A stretch of DNA of 64,000 nucleotides from Melastoma dodecandrum. Its lineage: Eukaryota; Streptophyta; Magnoliopsida; Myrtales; Melastomataceae. The stretch lies in NCBI GenBank assembly GCA_029817715.1, contig JARUPY010000371.1, forward strand, positions 496,001 to 560,000. The letters are read 5' to 3'. A program made the position numbers and the translations under genes. Positions 1-8,644 of this stretch are shown here, piece by piece. How positions within the stretch are numbered: the stretch's first letter is position 1; every line of letters begins with the position of its first letter. The notes beneath the pieces were generated by a model. It did no database searches and was not told where the DNA came from. It saw nothing but the letters and a program-made list of their open reading frames with translations.

Positions 1-812
1 GGCCGTTGAAGCGCCCGCACCACTGGTTTGCCGCTTTCGGAGAAAGCTGCTTGAGCGCATGCGTCGTGATCTTGTTTGCCGTCGCTGAGGTTGATCTGAA
101 TCACCCTGGCGTATCCAGCGAGCGATCTTGCGCTCATGGTTGCCGAGCATGATCTCGGCCTCTCCACGCATGACCATGGAGTAGACGGTGTCCGCGACTT
201 CGAGCGTCTGCGGCCCGTAGTCGATCACGTCGCCCAGGAAGATCATGTAGTTGTGCCGCGAGCCGAGCCCAGCTAATGGCGGTGAGCAGGCTCTGCTGCA
301 TCCCGTGGATGTCGGCGACGACGCTGATCCCGTTCCACGTCGATCGGATAGCCTCCAGGCTGGGATTGGCACGCGGCACGACGGTGATCCTTGGCGCCGA
401 CGTCGATGACCTCGGCGACGCCGTCACCGCGATAGATGTCACGCTGCGCTGCCCGCCATAGGTTCATGGCAGTCGGGCTCGCTCCTGTCGACGAGGCGAG
501 CAGGTAGAAGACCGGCACGCCATTCTCGATGCCGATTCTTGCGAACGACAGACGATCGTCTCGCTTCAGGTTCGAGGCATTGATGACGACGCGCTCGCCC
601 AGCGACAACTTCAGCTCGGCGCGGTTCCGCATCTCGGGGAAGACGATCCCGAGCAGGCGCGGATCGTCGTTCTGGCCGACCAGCTCCTTCGCAGTCTTAT
701 CGGCAGACAATACTTCGTGGTTCGGGAATGTTGCATAGACGAGTTCGTCCCTCGCCATGTCGTTTGCTCCAACGACGATCACAATGCTTTGTCTAGGTAT
801 GACTTTGTTCAT
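1..812 (-). CDS. PNKP-like polynucleotide kinase / metallophosphatase (partial, frameshifted)
   Basis: Two-domain end-processing enzyme running off the left edge. The N-terminal part resembles the bacterial Pnkp kinase fold (LGERVVINASNLKRDDR matches the family's DATN...R segment), but the Walker A position reads VVGANDMARDEL and lacks GK[ST], so kinase activity is doubtful. The C-terminal part is a calcineurin-like phosphatase with DIHG, GDVIDYGP and GNHE metal-ligand motifs. Reading frames change near 440, 250, 120 and 70; beyond 70 the frame gives KITTHALKQLSPKAANQW. Start ATG at 812; an upstream GTG at 872 is possible. Likely role is repair of 5'/3' ends of nicked RNA or DNA. Confidence 0.7.
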
Positions 813-1044
813 AATCCAATGATGATATACGCTCGTATCCAAGTGGTGTCGAGAAATCTCTTGACCGATCACGTCTGCGTTGACAGAACGACGACCGGTT
901 TTCGTTTAGCAGGGAGGTTTTACACCGATCGCCGTAGCGGTCGTCTCGCCGATTTGGAAATGTCTCCAGCGAGCGAAGGGCAGGAGAACGAGCCGCCCCA
1001 CCGTCGAGTGAAAGACGGTCGAAGAAACGGAGCAATTAGACGTT

Positions 1045-1725
1045 ATGAAACGACTTGTACTCGCTCTAGCGGTGACGCTGGGGCTCTTTTCGCCTGCCCA
1101 CGCAGACGGCCTATTGGACCTTTTCGGCCCTGCCTACGCGCCGCCTTCGCTACGGCCCGCCATCACCACGACGCAGCGTCTGGTCTATCGCGGGTACCGG
1201 CATGGCGCTCGTCTCTTTCGCCGTACCGTTGTGGCGCCTGCGGCTGGCATCTACCAGATGGTCACCGAGGTCGCGACCGAGAACGGGGTGAGCCCGGCTT
1301 TGGTTCACGCGATCGTCCGCAAGGAGAGCGGCTATCGCTGCAATGCGCGCAACGGTGCCGCTGTCGGCATCATGCAGACCAATCGGCGCACCGCCGCATC
1401 CATGGGTATCAGCGATCCAATGTCGTGCCGTGGTGGCCTCGAAGCGGGTGTCCGCTATCTGCGCCAGTCGATCGCCATGCATGGCTACGGCTGCGCGGCC
1501 TTCTCGGCGTACCAGTCTGGCCTCGGCGTACACCGTTGCAGCGCCTACGGCCGTCAGGTGATGGCTGCCATGGCCGGTGGCGCGCCCCGACCCACTCTGG
1601 TCGCCTCGGTGAGCCCCAGAAGCTTCTATGGCTACCATCGCCGCTACGCCGGGTTCCACCGCCATCGCTTCTTCCGCTACGCGGTGTTTCATCACCGCTA
1701 CCATCACCTGCGCTACGTCATCTGA
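1045..1725 (+). CDS. secreted lytic transglycosylase (SLT domain)
   Basis: A 226-residue protein with a clear Sec signal peptide (MKRLVLALAVTLGLFSPAHA, cleavage near residue 20) and a goose-lysozyme/SLT fold. Catalytic Glu94 lies in VRKESGY, followed by GAAVGIMQTN and a late AFSAYQSG segment, the usual order in soluble lytic transglycosylases. It should cleave peptidoglycan glycan strands in the periplasm, either for lysis or local wall opening. The C-terminal 50 residues are rich in His, Tyr and Arg. It stands alone on the plus strand, divergent from the PNKP-like gene, and is followed by a hairpin terminator. Confidence 0.85.
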   Translation: MKRLVLALAVTLGLFSPAHADGLLDLFGPAYAPPSLRPAITTTQRLVYRGYRHGARLFRRTVVAPAAGIYQMVTEVATENGVSPALVHAIVRKESGYRCNARNGAAVGIMQTNRRTAASMGISDPMSCRGGLEAGVRYLRQSIAMHGYGCAAFSAYQSGLGVHRCSAYGRQVMAAMAGGAPRPTLVASVSPRSFYGYHRRYAGFHRHRFFRYAVFHHRYHHLRYVI

Positions 1726-1741
1726 CGACGCATAAGGAAGG

Positions 1742-1765
1742 GATCGCGGTGATGCTGCCGCGATC
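1742..1765 (+). terminator. hairpin between convergent genes
   Basis: GATCGCGG at 1742-1749 and CCGCGATC at 1758-1765 form a perfect 8-bp stem with an 8-nt loop, followed by TCTCTTG. It sits 16 nt after the transglycosylase stop and before the convergent gene end at 1793. The T-tract is poor, so efficiency is uncertain. Confidence 0.55.
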
Positions 1766-1792
1766 TCTTGCGACGGCCGCCGAATAAGGCGT

Positions 1793-2020
1793 CTAGGGAC
1801 TGGGTGAGTCAAAGGGCTGAGCGTAGATGCGTAGATCGCCGAGGTCACCGTTCAGCGCGTCCAGGAATGCCTGAGCCACGTCTCGCTGAGCCTTCCGGCA
1901 GTTGCGCATCTCGACGATCTGTGGGTTGTCTCCGATAAGCGACGCTATGCTCTCGTTGGCCTTCTCCACGACGCCCTTCGACAGCTCGCGAAGCACCTTG
2001 ACTGACGGTATCTTGCTCAT
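1793..2020 (-). CDS. hypothetical protein, 75 aa
   Basis: Unrecognised 75-residue mostly helical protein (MSKIPSVKVLRELSKG...). The start at 2020 is preceded by AAGGAAAA 3-10 nt upstream, a good ribosome binding site. It is the last gene of a leftward operon that begins at 4297. Confidence 0.65.
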   Translation of the reverse strand: MSKIPSVKVLRELSKGVVEKANESIASLIGDNPQIVEMRNCRKAQRDVAQAFLDALNGDLGDLRIYAQPFDSPSP

Positions 2021-2030
2021 TCGTTTTCCT

Positions 2031-2240
2031 TCAAATCAGGTACTTGACGACGATCTCGCCTTCGTGGGTGAGGCGCACCCTTCCGCCACCCTCCTCGTTC
2101 GGTTCGCGGACCATCAGCTCGTCTGGTACGGCCGCGATGAGCGGCCACACTGCGGCGCTCACCGTTCGCCAGCCTTCGCCACGATCCGGGCTCCGCAGAA
2201 AAACGCGGAGCATGCTTGTCTGATTGCTCGTGAGCGCCAC
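2031..2240 (-). CDS. hypothetical protein, 69 aa
   Basis: Unrecognised small protein starting with GTG (MALTSNQTSMLRVFLRSP). It begins 3 nt after the stop of the upstream gene, so translation is probably coupled. Its C-terminus, LTHEGEIVVKYLI, has the look of a short winged-helix or MarR-like end, but the match is too weak to name. Confidence 0.55.
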   Translation of the reverse strand: MALTSNQTSMLRVFLRSPDRGEGWRTVSAAVWPLIAAVPDELMVREPNEEGGGRVRLTHEGEIVVKYLI

Positions 2241-2243
2241 CTG

Positions 2244-2655
2244 CTACCGCCCGTGATTCTTCAGGAACGCGTCCTCGGCGGCCCAGCGCTCGGCGTCGGC
2301 CGCGTCGGCGATGATGCTCTTGGCGTTCTCGATCAGCGAGGCTCCGAGCGCATCAGCGAGAGCCATGGCCATGGTGTCGAAGTCCGGGTAGGAGCCAAAC
2401 TCGTCGGAGTCGGCGTCGTCCCGGATAGCCGGGATCGCCGTTTGGCATGTAGCTGCGACCGGGCCTGACCGTGGTGACCCATAGCTGCCACTCCTTCGTC
2501 TCGTTGTCCGGATCACCCGGCACGTACAGGTCGAAGGATTCGAAGGAGAAGTGCGTATCGCTCTCCTTCTTGAAGGTGACGCGCATGAGCGTGGATATCG
2601 CCATCAGCGTCTTGATCTGATCGATGGTGATGGCCTTCTCGATTGTCTCTGACAT
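2244..2655 (-). CDS. hypothetical protein, about 136 aa (frameshifted)
   Basis: Start MSETIEKAITIDQIKTLM at 2655 with GAGGAGAAACG just upstream as ribosome binding site. The N-terminal frame ends near 2440 and the remainder (IRDDADSDEFGSYPDF... to FLKNHGR) continues in another frame to 2244, consistent with one indel. Acidic, no recognised domain. Part of the leftward small-gene operon. Confidence 0.6.
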
Positions 2656-2681
2656 AGCGTTTCTCCTCGATTCTTTTTGCT

Positions 2682-2986
2682 TCAAAACGTGCGCTTGGGC
2701 GTCTGGAAGGCCGCTTCGATCGCGTCGCGCATCGCTGCGTGCATCTCGGACGAGATCGTATCCTTCGGCGTCGAGGCCCATGGTCTTGCTGAAGGAGCGC
2801 ATGGCGGCGTCGATCTGCAAATTCGACATGGTACGACTCGTAGAGCTGACCCAGCTTCACGCTCTCGGCTGCGACTGCCCCGGATCGGCCGGTGGCCTGC
2901 GTGAGGTGACAGCAGGCAAACCAATAGAGTGCCGCTGAAAAGAAACCTGCCGTCCGAGTTGTGAAGTCGCCAACGATCGGTGTCAT
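2682..2986 (-). CDS. hypothetical protein, about 100 aa (frameshifted, tentative join)
   Basis: ATG at 2986 overlaps the stop of the preceding gene (ATGA). The first frame covers MTPIVGDFTTRTAG to VKLGQLYES, containing a possible hydrophobic stretch (GFFSAALYWFACCHL). Coding-looking sequence then continues as MSNLQIDAAMRSFSKTMG and, after a frame change near 2750, SEMHAAMRDAIEAAF to a stop at 2682. It could instead be two genes, the second starting at ATG 2829. Confidence 0.4.
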
Positions 2987-3118
2987 TGAATCGCGAGCCG
3001 GGAGGACGTCACGTAGAAGCCATCGACCTTGTGATGTCCCTCGCCGATCTTCTCGTGATCGCAGGACAAGGGACTTCGCGTATCCTTCAATGATCTTGTC
3101 GGCCCAATCGAAATCCAC
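2983..3118 (-). CDS. hypothetical small protein, about 44 aa (frameshifted)
   Basis: GTG start at 3118 with AGGAAATGATCC upstream. The first frame reads MDFDWADKIIEGYAKSLV; after an apparent indel near 3055 the protein-like frame is DHEKIGEGHHKVDGFYVTSS, ending LAIQ at 2983 in an ATGA overlap with the next gene. Function unknown. Confidence 0.45.
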
Positions 3119-3566
3119 GGATCATTTCCTCCTGGGACGCCTCATCCGCCTGCGGCGTCTTTGCAATCACTTCCGAAGTGTAGCGCACCTCGCCCTGGGC
3201 GTCTCGCGCCTCGATCACCTTGCCGTACACGGCTCTCGTCCAGCCGTTGTCGTGGCCCTTGTTGTTCGAGATCATGTACCGACCATCGGCCGCAATCTTC
3301 GTGATCTTGTGTGCGTCGATGAAGCGGCCCTTCACCTTCGAGAAGACGACGTCACCGATATCGTACTCGTCCTGGCGCGCGTATGTGCACAGCGCCGGGT
3401 TCGGGAGGATCGGCAGCATGGAGCTGCCGAAGCACTTCATCTTGCCGGTGCCGGTTGACGCCCAGGGCCTCGACGAGCGTGAGGTACTTGCTCGTCAGAA
3501 CACGTACCCCGGTCGCGCATGCGCTGCTCTGCCCAGCGCTGGTCGATGCGTCCGTCGTTGCGCATC
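3087..3566 (-). CDS. S24/S26-like peptidase-fold protein (frameshifted)
   Basis: The core GSSMLPILPN ... YDIGDVVFSKVKG ... IDAHKITKI ... SNNKGHDNGW follows the LexA/signal-peptidase pattern: a Ser-Met-Pro motif, a GD-V strand, then a Lys-containing strand and an N-G-D-N-like turn. Such proteins cleave themselves or a partner using a Ser/Lys dyad; no DNA-binding domain is apparent. The gene probably starts at ATG 3566, overlapping the upstream stop as TGATG (MRNDGRIDQRWAEQRMRDRG), and reaches the core after frame changes near 3508 and 3462. Taken alone, the core begins at ATG 3440. Confidence 0.55.
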
Positions 3567-3915
3567 AGGTGTCCTTCTTGGGTCGGTAGTTGAAGACGAG
3601 GCGTGTGGAATCGCTCTCTTCGTAGGGGTAGCGGAACCGTTCGACTTCGATGTCATCGAAGACAAAGGTCTTGCCGCCCCGCAGAAACTGGATGGCTGCA
3701 AGCTGAAGCGTGTTCTCGGCACTGACATCGGAGCCGATGATCTCGGCGACGATCTCGTTGGAACCGTCGATACGCAGAGCATAAGCCGGAACCTCGACAA
3801 GACGCGCGCGGATCACGTCGTCCGGGGAATTGCGGTAGAACGCAGTCACCGGTCGCGCGACAAGGTCGGCCCGACCCTTCACGATATCGATTGCGTCGAG
3901 ATCAATCGGCGTCAT
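3565..3915 (-). CDS. hypothetical protein, 116 aa
   Basis: Intact 116-residue protein (MTPIDLDAIDIVKGRADLVA...), beta-rich with an acidic, aromatic C-terminal half. Start ATG 3915 overlaps the end of the upstream gene and its stop overlaps the next start as TGATG, so it sits in a translationally coupled operon. No family recognised. Confidence 0.65.
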   Translation of the reverse strand: MTPIDLDAIDIVKGRADLVARPVTAFYRNSPDDVIRARLVEVPAYALRIDGSNEIVAEIIGSDVSAENTLQLAAIQFLRGGKTFVFDDIEVERFRYPYEESDSTRLVFNYRPKKDT

Positions 3916-4297
3916 GTGGGACCACCTCCACGTCGGCGATCGACGCCGCGCACCAGCCATCCTTGCCGCTCCAGCGGATCGAGCCCGGTTCGACGACGAT
4001 CTTCATATCGACCGCTTCGTTGTAGGCGCGATTGGCCTCGGCCTTGTTCGGGTTCGTCCGCGAGTCGAGGATCAGCGCGTCGAACTTCGCGAACTCGTCC
4101 TTGTGCGAAGGGTGATATCCGCGCTCCTTGTCGCTCATGTGCAGGATACGCAGCGTGTACTGCGAGAGCAGGTGACTGACCGTCACGATCTGCCGACGCA
4201 CCGTGCGGTATTCCCGAGGCTGCTGCTTCGAGTTGCCGGAAGCCCGGACGAGAGTGCCCTTCGGGAGCACGACCTTATCACCCTTTTTGATCGTCAT
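3902..4297 (-). CDS. hypothetical protein, 131 aa
   Basis: First gene of the leftward operon. ATG at 4297 (MTIKKGDKVVLPKGTLVRAS) is preferred to an upstream TTG at 4303. The N-terminus looks like a small SH3-type beta barrel (KKGDKVVLPKGT, later GWCAASIADVEVV); the middle is helical. No named family. It diverges from the kinase-like gene at 4380 across an 82-bp intergenic region that must hold both promoters. Confidence 0.65.
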   Translation of the reverse strand: MTIKKGDKVVLPKGTLVRASGNSKQQPREYRTVRRQIVTVSHLLSQYTLRILHMSDKERGYHPSHKDEFAKFDALILDSRTNPNKAEANRAYNEAVDMKIVVEPGSIRWSGKDGWCAASIADVEVVPHDAD

Positions 4298-4369
4298 CGA
4301 CAATCTCTATACCTCAATACTTCCGCAATGCAAGGGAGTATACAGGGAAACGAGAATTCGTCAAGCGGC

Positions 4370-4375
4370 TAAATA
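4370..4375 (+). promoter_or_regulatory. TAAATA box, 4 nt before a start codon
   Basis: GCTAAATA followed by TTGC and ATG 4380. No Shine-Dalgarno sequence is present. One of nine identically spaced boxes in the window, resembling the T4-type late promoter element. Confidence 0.5.
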
Positions 4376-4379
4376 TTGC

Positions 4380-5058
4380 ATGCGGAATTTCATTGACATT
4401 GTCGAGAGCGAGCGCCTCAACGAGCTTCAGAAGTACCAATCGACGCCGGAGATCGAAGAGTTTATCGCGCAGATGCAAGACTCCCACGAGTATTCGAACC
4501 ATCAAAACTTCAATGTCATCAACGAGTTTGCGCATTACATGCAGGATCGGGGCTTCACCGTGCTCGGCCACGGCGGCTTCGGCATCACCTTTGCCCATCC
4601 GACCAAGGATTATGTCGTCAAGCTGTTCATGCGCGATCCGGCTTATCTAGCCTTCGTCAAGATTCGCCCTCGCCCATCAGGGCAATCCTCACTTCCCGAA
4701 ATTCCGGGGCAAGTTCATGAAGATCGGCGAGAATGCCTTCGTCGTGCGCATGGAGCGTCTCTCCCCGATCGAGATTCCGAGGGACATCGCTGTCTGTGAG
4801 ATCATCGCCAACTTCTCTCGGTTGAGCAAGTCGCCGAACGAGTTCAAGATGATGCTGCGCAAGGAGACGTCGAATCGGGAGGCCGCCGCCGCCGCCAAGT
4901 ACCTCATCGACAATCCCAGCATCCTCGACACGGCTGCGTTCCTCAGAGCATCCAGGGGCGTGTTCCTCAACGATCTTAGCAACAAAGAGAACTTCATGAA
5001 GCGCGGCGACACGCTCGTCTTCATCGATCCATTCTTCATGGACTCGCGCGAGAGCTGA
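4380..5058 (+). CDS. protein-kinase-like protein A (frameshifted)
   Basis: About 225 residues, paralogous to the product of 17422-18045. It has a glycine-rich loop (LGHGGFGITF), a VAIK-like strand (DYVVKLF), the shared segment PKFRGKFMKIGENAFVVRME, then a catalytic-loop-like NDLSNKENFMKRGD and a DFG-position FIDP. The frame changes once near 4665; the paralogue shows that the intervening sequence should read through. Start ATG 4380 is fixed by the TAAATA box and by similarity of the two N-termini in length. Substrate unknown; it may phosphorylate host or virion proteins late in infection. Confidence 0.65.
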
Positions 5059-5592
5059 ATATAGACAAAGTCCCAGGCCGGTAAGTAGAGTCAGCTCACG
5101 AGACATATCCGTTCAGGGCTAGGAAGTGGTGACGCCCGCCACACAATCGCAGGTACCGGGACATGAGGCGAGAAATACGCCGTCCGACCGGGACGCGAGG
5201 AGGACGGCCGCCCGAGACGATGCGAGTGAAGCTCGTATGACGCCGCTCGGTTAGGATGGGTTCGATTCCCGTCTGCATGGCGCCCACAATGAGGACAGGT
5301 GTGTCTGACGATTGACCGCTTGTCCCTGCCCTGCCGGTCTCTCTTGCTGGTGTGGGTAGATTCGGCCGCAAAGGCCGTAACCGCTAGGCTCTCATAAATC
5401 GCCCGAGAGGCAAGATCACATCGTGCAAAAGCGCATTCGCGACACGACGTCCAAATCCCCACTCTCACAACTAGGTGGATCAGCCAGAGAAGGGCGATGA
5501 TCGCAGGTACAGGGTAACCGCCTACTGTCGACTGACGAAGTCGAACTGATCGCTAAGAGGGATGTATAAACTCATTGAACATGTACATCGAC

Positions 5593-5645
5593 TTTCTCCC
5601 CCTGTCTTTGTACGCAGAACTTGCGTGTGGAGGCAGGGGGAGAAA
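5593..5645 (+). ncRNA. strong stem-loop, possible structured RNA
   Basis: TTTCTCCCCCTG (5593-5604) pairs perfectly with CAGGGGGAGAAA (5634-5645), and ACGCA/TGCGT forms an inner stem. A 12-bp perfect outer stem in a gene-free region suggests a structured RNA or a processing/termination element. There is no T-tract in either direction. Confidence 0.4.
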
Positions 5646-5798
5646 AGCGATATCAATCTATTGAACATGAGCCGAAAAGAATCATTTCAAATACGAATTA
5701 TGCTGAGCAAATGTTGGTGGGCGTATTCGACCTGAACGCCAGTGAAGGGAGAAATAGCTCGCCAACCGAGGAAAGCGCAGCTTTCTCTCGCACAACCG

Positions 5799-5804
5799 TA
5801 AATA
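5799..5804 (+). promoter_or_regulatory. TAAATA box, 4 nt before a start codon
   Basis: GTAAATA, then AAAT and ATG 5809. This spacing identifies 5809 as the true start of the following gene, which the longest open frame would otherwise hide. Confidence 0.5.
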
Positions 5805-5808
5805 AAAT

Positions 5809-6400
5809 ATGCGTACTAAACAAAGCCTATTGGAGTATGAGCTTAGGCGTCGACCTGAACTGGCGTCGCTCTACGATCGTCTCGACGGACATCAGCATCA
5901 ATGAATTGCAGGCGATGTCATTCCCAATGAAATGGATCAAGGAGGCCTTTCTCGAAGAGAAGAAGGCGATGGAGCATGTCCCCGGTGCCATCATAACACC
6001 TCGGCAGCAGCTTGCCGCCTTCGATAGGATCAAGGCTGCGATCAAAGAAGATGCCCGTACGAAGGACACGGAGGGACATCTGATCCTATGGTGCGGAGCC
6101 GACGACTATCTGGCATTGGATCGGGGATCGATCAGCATCAAGGAAAATCGCTATCTCTTCATGCCCAACGATGGTGGCGTCTATCACGAGAACATCTTCA
6201 GCCGCCTCGTCGACAAGAAAATCTATGCATCTGGTCGCCCGCAAGGTGCAACGACGCTGTCAGCCTACAAGGAACTCGTTCAGAGGGTCAGAAACGAGAA
6301 TTGTCCGGCTGGTGCACCACAAATCGAGGTGGGCGGCGCTATGCCGAAAACGTCGGCAGCAGCGAATCTGACGGCGAGCCTCGGCGTGCGCTTCTCATAA
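5809..6400 (+). CDS. hypothetical protein, about 196 aa (frameshifted)
   Basis: The start is ATG 5809 (MRTKQSLLEYELRRRPELAS), 4 nt after a TAAATA box. That frame stops at about 5904 and the protein continues in the next frame as ELQAMSFPMKWIKEAFLEEK through to ASLGVRFS at 6400, indicating one indel near 5900. Contents include a basic helical N-terminus and a central HLILWCGADDYLALDRG / FMPNDGGVYHENIF region. The N-terminus resembles small late phage proteins, but no family is recognised. Confidence 0.5.
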
Positions 6401-6406
6401 GAAAGC

Positions 6407-6419
6407 CCCCGCTTCGGGG
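6407..6419 (+). terminator. short GC hairpin after the gene at 5809
   Basis: CCCCG-CTT-CGGGG, 6 nt after the stop codon. The stem is short and there is no T-tract, so this is a weak candidate. Confidence 0.3.
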
Positions 6420-6543
6420 AGACAACCGAAACGAGGGCCTTGGGGATAAGCTCGCAAACAGTACGAGCACCGACATCTAGCCGTTCGCTTGACACCAATG
6501 TCAAGAGCTAGACGAAAACTCGTTGTACGGCTAAGGCTTAGCC

Positions 6544-7878
6544 ATGACGAAGCTACGATTCTATGACACTGCCTCTCGCGCGAAGAAGGTGTTCGCGCCG
6601 ATCGATGCAGACGATGTTCGGGTCTACGCGTGCGGCCCGACAGTCTACGACTACCTGCACATCGGCAATGGACGCATGCTCATCGTGTTCGATGTGCTCT
6701 ACCGTCTTTTGCGCCACCACTACGGCACTGATGCCGTGACCTATGTCAGGAACATCACCGACATCGACGACAAGATCATGGCGCGCGCCGACGAGCGCAA
6801 GGTGACGATCGAGGCGCTGACCGGCGAGATGATCGATCTCTTCTTGGAAGACGCCGAGGCGATCGGCTGCCTGAAGCCAACGAAACAACCGCGCGCAACG
6901 AAGCACATCGACGAAATTCAGGCGATGATCGCGCTGCTCATCATGCAAAGCAACGCATACGTCGCAGATGGGTCATGTCCTCTTCGATGTCACATCTATG
7001 CCGGACTACGGCACAAAGGTCTCGAACCGCCCTGTCGACGAGACCAACGACGCCTTCCTGCAAGATCAAGCCTACAAGCGCAATCCAGCCGACTTCGTGC
7101 TGTGGAAGCCCTCGACGCTCGAACAGCCCGGCTGGATCAGCCCCTGGGGTCGAGGCCGCCCCGGCTGGCACATCGAGTGCTCGGCGCTGGCGCACGAATA
7201 TCTCGGCGAGACGTTCGACATCCCACGCTGGCGGCATCGACCCTCGTCTTCCCACACCACGAGAACGAGAACGCACAAACGTGCTGCGCCTTTCACGTCG
7301 ACCGCATGGCGAACTTCTGGATGCACAATGGCCATCTCACGGTCGGCAGCGAGAAGATGGCCAAGAGCGCGGGCAACCATGTCACGATCCGCGATCTATG
7401 GAAGGGCAAGGCACTCGGCGGCCCATGGTCGGGATCGGTGATCCGGCTCGCGATGCTGACGACGCACTATCGCTCCTCGCTGGAGATCAGCGAGAATAGC
7501 TTCAGGGACGCCGCCAAGACGCTGCACGCCTTTGCCAGGGCGACGGCGAAGGCAGACAAGACAATCCCGTCAGACGCCTTCTTGGAGGCTCTCAGCGACG
7601 ATGTGAACACGCCCCAGGCGATCGCCGAGATGCACAAGCTGAAGGATAGCGATCCTCATGCCTTGCTGGCCTGCCTCGATTTCCTGGGGATCACGCCCGA
7701 GCTGGCGCTCAAGACCGTCGAGCCAGAGGACAAGCTGAAGAGCCTGATCGATCAGCGCGACGCGGCGCGCGCCGCGAAGGACTGGGCAGCGAGCGACGAG
7801 TTACGCGAGCAGATCGCAGCCATGGGCTACGAGGTCCGCGACGGCGCCAACGGCACCGAGGTTCTCGCGAAGAGCTAG
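6544..7878 (+). CDS. cysS: cysteinyl-tRNA synthetase (frameshifted)
   Basis: Class I aminoacyl-tRNA synthetase, about 445 residues, near full length for bacterial CysRS (about 460). It has [15 protein letters not shown] (HIGH motif and first zinc Cys), [26 protein letters not shown] (zinc ligand), HHENENAQ and KMAKS as the KMSKS loop, then a helical anticodon-binding end with an [16 protein letters not shown] tail. It charges tRNA-Cys in the cytoplasm. Frame changes near 6965 and 7230 look like sequencing errors because conserved sequence continues on both sides. It converges with the cREC gene, sharing the stop tetramer CTAG at 7875-7878. Confidence 0.9.
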   Translation: MTKLRFYDTASRAKKVFAPIDADDVRVYACGPTVYDYLHIGNGRMLIVFDVLYRLLRHHYGTDAVTYVRNITDIDDKIMARADERKVTIEALTGEMIDLFLEDAEAIGCLKPTKQPRATKHIDEIQAMIALLIMQSNAYVADGSCPLRCHIYAGLRHKGLEPPCRRDQRRLPARSSLQAQSSRLRAVEALDARTARLDQPLGSRPPRLAHRVLGAGARISRRDVRHPTLAASTLVFPHHENENAQTCCAFHVDRMANFWMHNGHLTVGSEKMAKSAGNHVTIRDLWKGKALGGPWSGSVIRLAMLTTHYRSSLEISENSFRDAAKTLHAFARATAKADKTIPSDAFLEALSDDVNTPQAIAEMHKLKDSDPHALLACLDFLGITPELALKTVEPEDKLKSLIDQRDAARAAKDWAASDELREQIAAMGYEVRDGANGTEVLAKS

Positions 7879-8174
7879 AGGCCGGAAGCGGCCCTGAAGC
7901 CCTCAAGGAGAGCTTCGATGTTCTGCTTGCCGATCGGATTCTGGCTGTGAACGTAGTAGTCGAAGCTCGGCACGATGCAGTGATCCAGGCAGTAGTCTAC
8001 GATGAAGTTGGCGACGTCCATTCCGGTGCGCTGGTCGGGCCCGAGATCGTGATCGAAGCTGATGAAAGACGGCAGGCCGTGCTCGGTGATGAGCTTTGCG
8101 GCCTCGTCGTAGGTCCTGGCTATCGTCCAGCCGTCGCCAACGGGATCGCGTTCGTCATCAAGGAAGAGCTTCAT
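7875..8174 (-). CDS. cREC-like (cyclic-phosphate processing receiver) protein
   Basis: A 99-residue receiver-like domain: MKLFLDDERDP with paired acidic residues, then SFISFDHDLG with the phosphoacceptor-position Asp, then GMDVANFIV and YYVHSQNPIGKQNIEALL. This is the pattern of the cREC_REC family, predicted by others to handle cyclic phosphates or RNA ends in phage-host conflicts; catalytic function is not demonstrated. Start ATG 8174 aligns with the family N-terminus. It diverges from the small gene at 8218 with only 43 bp between. Confidence 0.7.
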   Translation of the reverse strand: MKLFLDDERDPVGDGWTIARTYDEAAKLITEHGLPSFISFDHDLGPDQRTGMDVANFIVDYCLDHCIVPSFDYYVHSQNPIGKQNIEALLEGFRAASGL

Positions 8175-8217
8175 GCAAATATCGACGTGGGTGACCGTCG
8201 ACCGGTAGCATCGTCCC

Positions 8218-8358
8218 ATGGACAATTCAAATAACGAAAATCCGTTGGCTTACGTGGCTATCGGACGCGAGGACATCCTCGCCATCATCGAAGCGGCGCG
8301 GCGCTCGGCCGAGGAAGTTCCGGCCACCTTCATCGCTATGCTGGAGGCGCTGCTGTGA
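8218..8358 (+). CDS. hypothetical small protein, 46 aa
   Basis: Short ORF starting ATG 8218 (MDNSNNENPLAYVAIGREDI), ending in a 4-nt GTGA overlap with the next gene. Acidic, helical, no recognised family. The overlap and the absence of any other feature in the gap support it. Confidence 0.55.
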   Translation: MDNSNNENPLAYVAIGREDILAIIEAARRSAEEVPATFIAMLEALL

Positions 8359-8600
8359 TCGAGCCGAGCTTCTACACCGAAGAAGAGATCGCGCTGATCC
8401 GCGAGCAGCATCGTGAAACGATCGCGAAAGCCCAGCAGGCCGTGCGCGCGGCGGGAGTCGAGATGCATCCGCGTGTCGCCATGATGCGCTACCGCACGCT
8501 GAAGAAGAAGCTCGCTGGTGTCGTCGAGGCCATCAAGGCGGCCCCGGCCGATCAGCCAATCGACGTCCTGTCCATGCTGGAAGAGCTACTCGACACCTGA
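8355..8600 (+). CDS. hypothetical protein, 81 aa
   Basis: GTG start in the GTGA overlap with the upstream small gene. The product (MIEPSFYTEEEIALIREQHR...) is wholly helical with charged heptad-like spacing. Its C-terminus (IDVLSMLEELLDT) resembles that of the upstream 46-residue protein (FIAMLEALL), so the two may be related or interact. Function unknown. Confidence 0.65.
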   Translation: MIEPSFYTEEEIALIREQHRETIAKAQQAVRAAGVEMHPRVAMMRYRTLKKKLAGVVEAIKAAPADQPIDVLSMLEELLDT

Positions 8601-8644
8601 CGAGTTTTCGTTAAAAGGGCGCGAAATTCACGAGGAGTCGCCCG

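Larger units (their letters stand above)
5059..5808. other. 750-bp non-coding stretch with structured segments
   Basis: No ORF with coding character. It holds several small hairpins (for example CGGCC-GCAAA-GGCCG near 5363 and TCGACT-GACGA-AGTCGA near 5528), the 15-mer ATCGCAGGTACNGGG twice (about 5146 and 5499), a T-arm-like segment at 5256-5272 and a long inverted repeat at 5593-5645. It could encode small RNAs or decayed tRNA genes, or hold an origin-like element; nothing here is decisive. Confidence 0.4.

Noticed and set aside
5205..5285. Possible tRNA on the plus strand, from ATGGG-TTCGATT-CCCGT at 5256-5272
   Set aside because: The T-arm is good, but no matching acceptor 5' strand, D-arm or anticodon arm can be folded upstream. 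It may be a tRNA damaged by sequencing errors, but I cannot support it.
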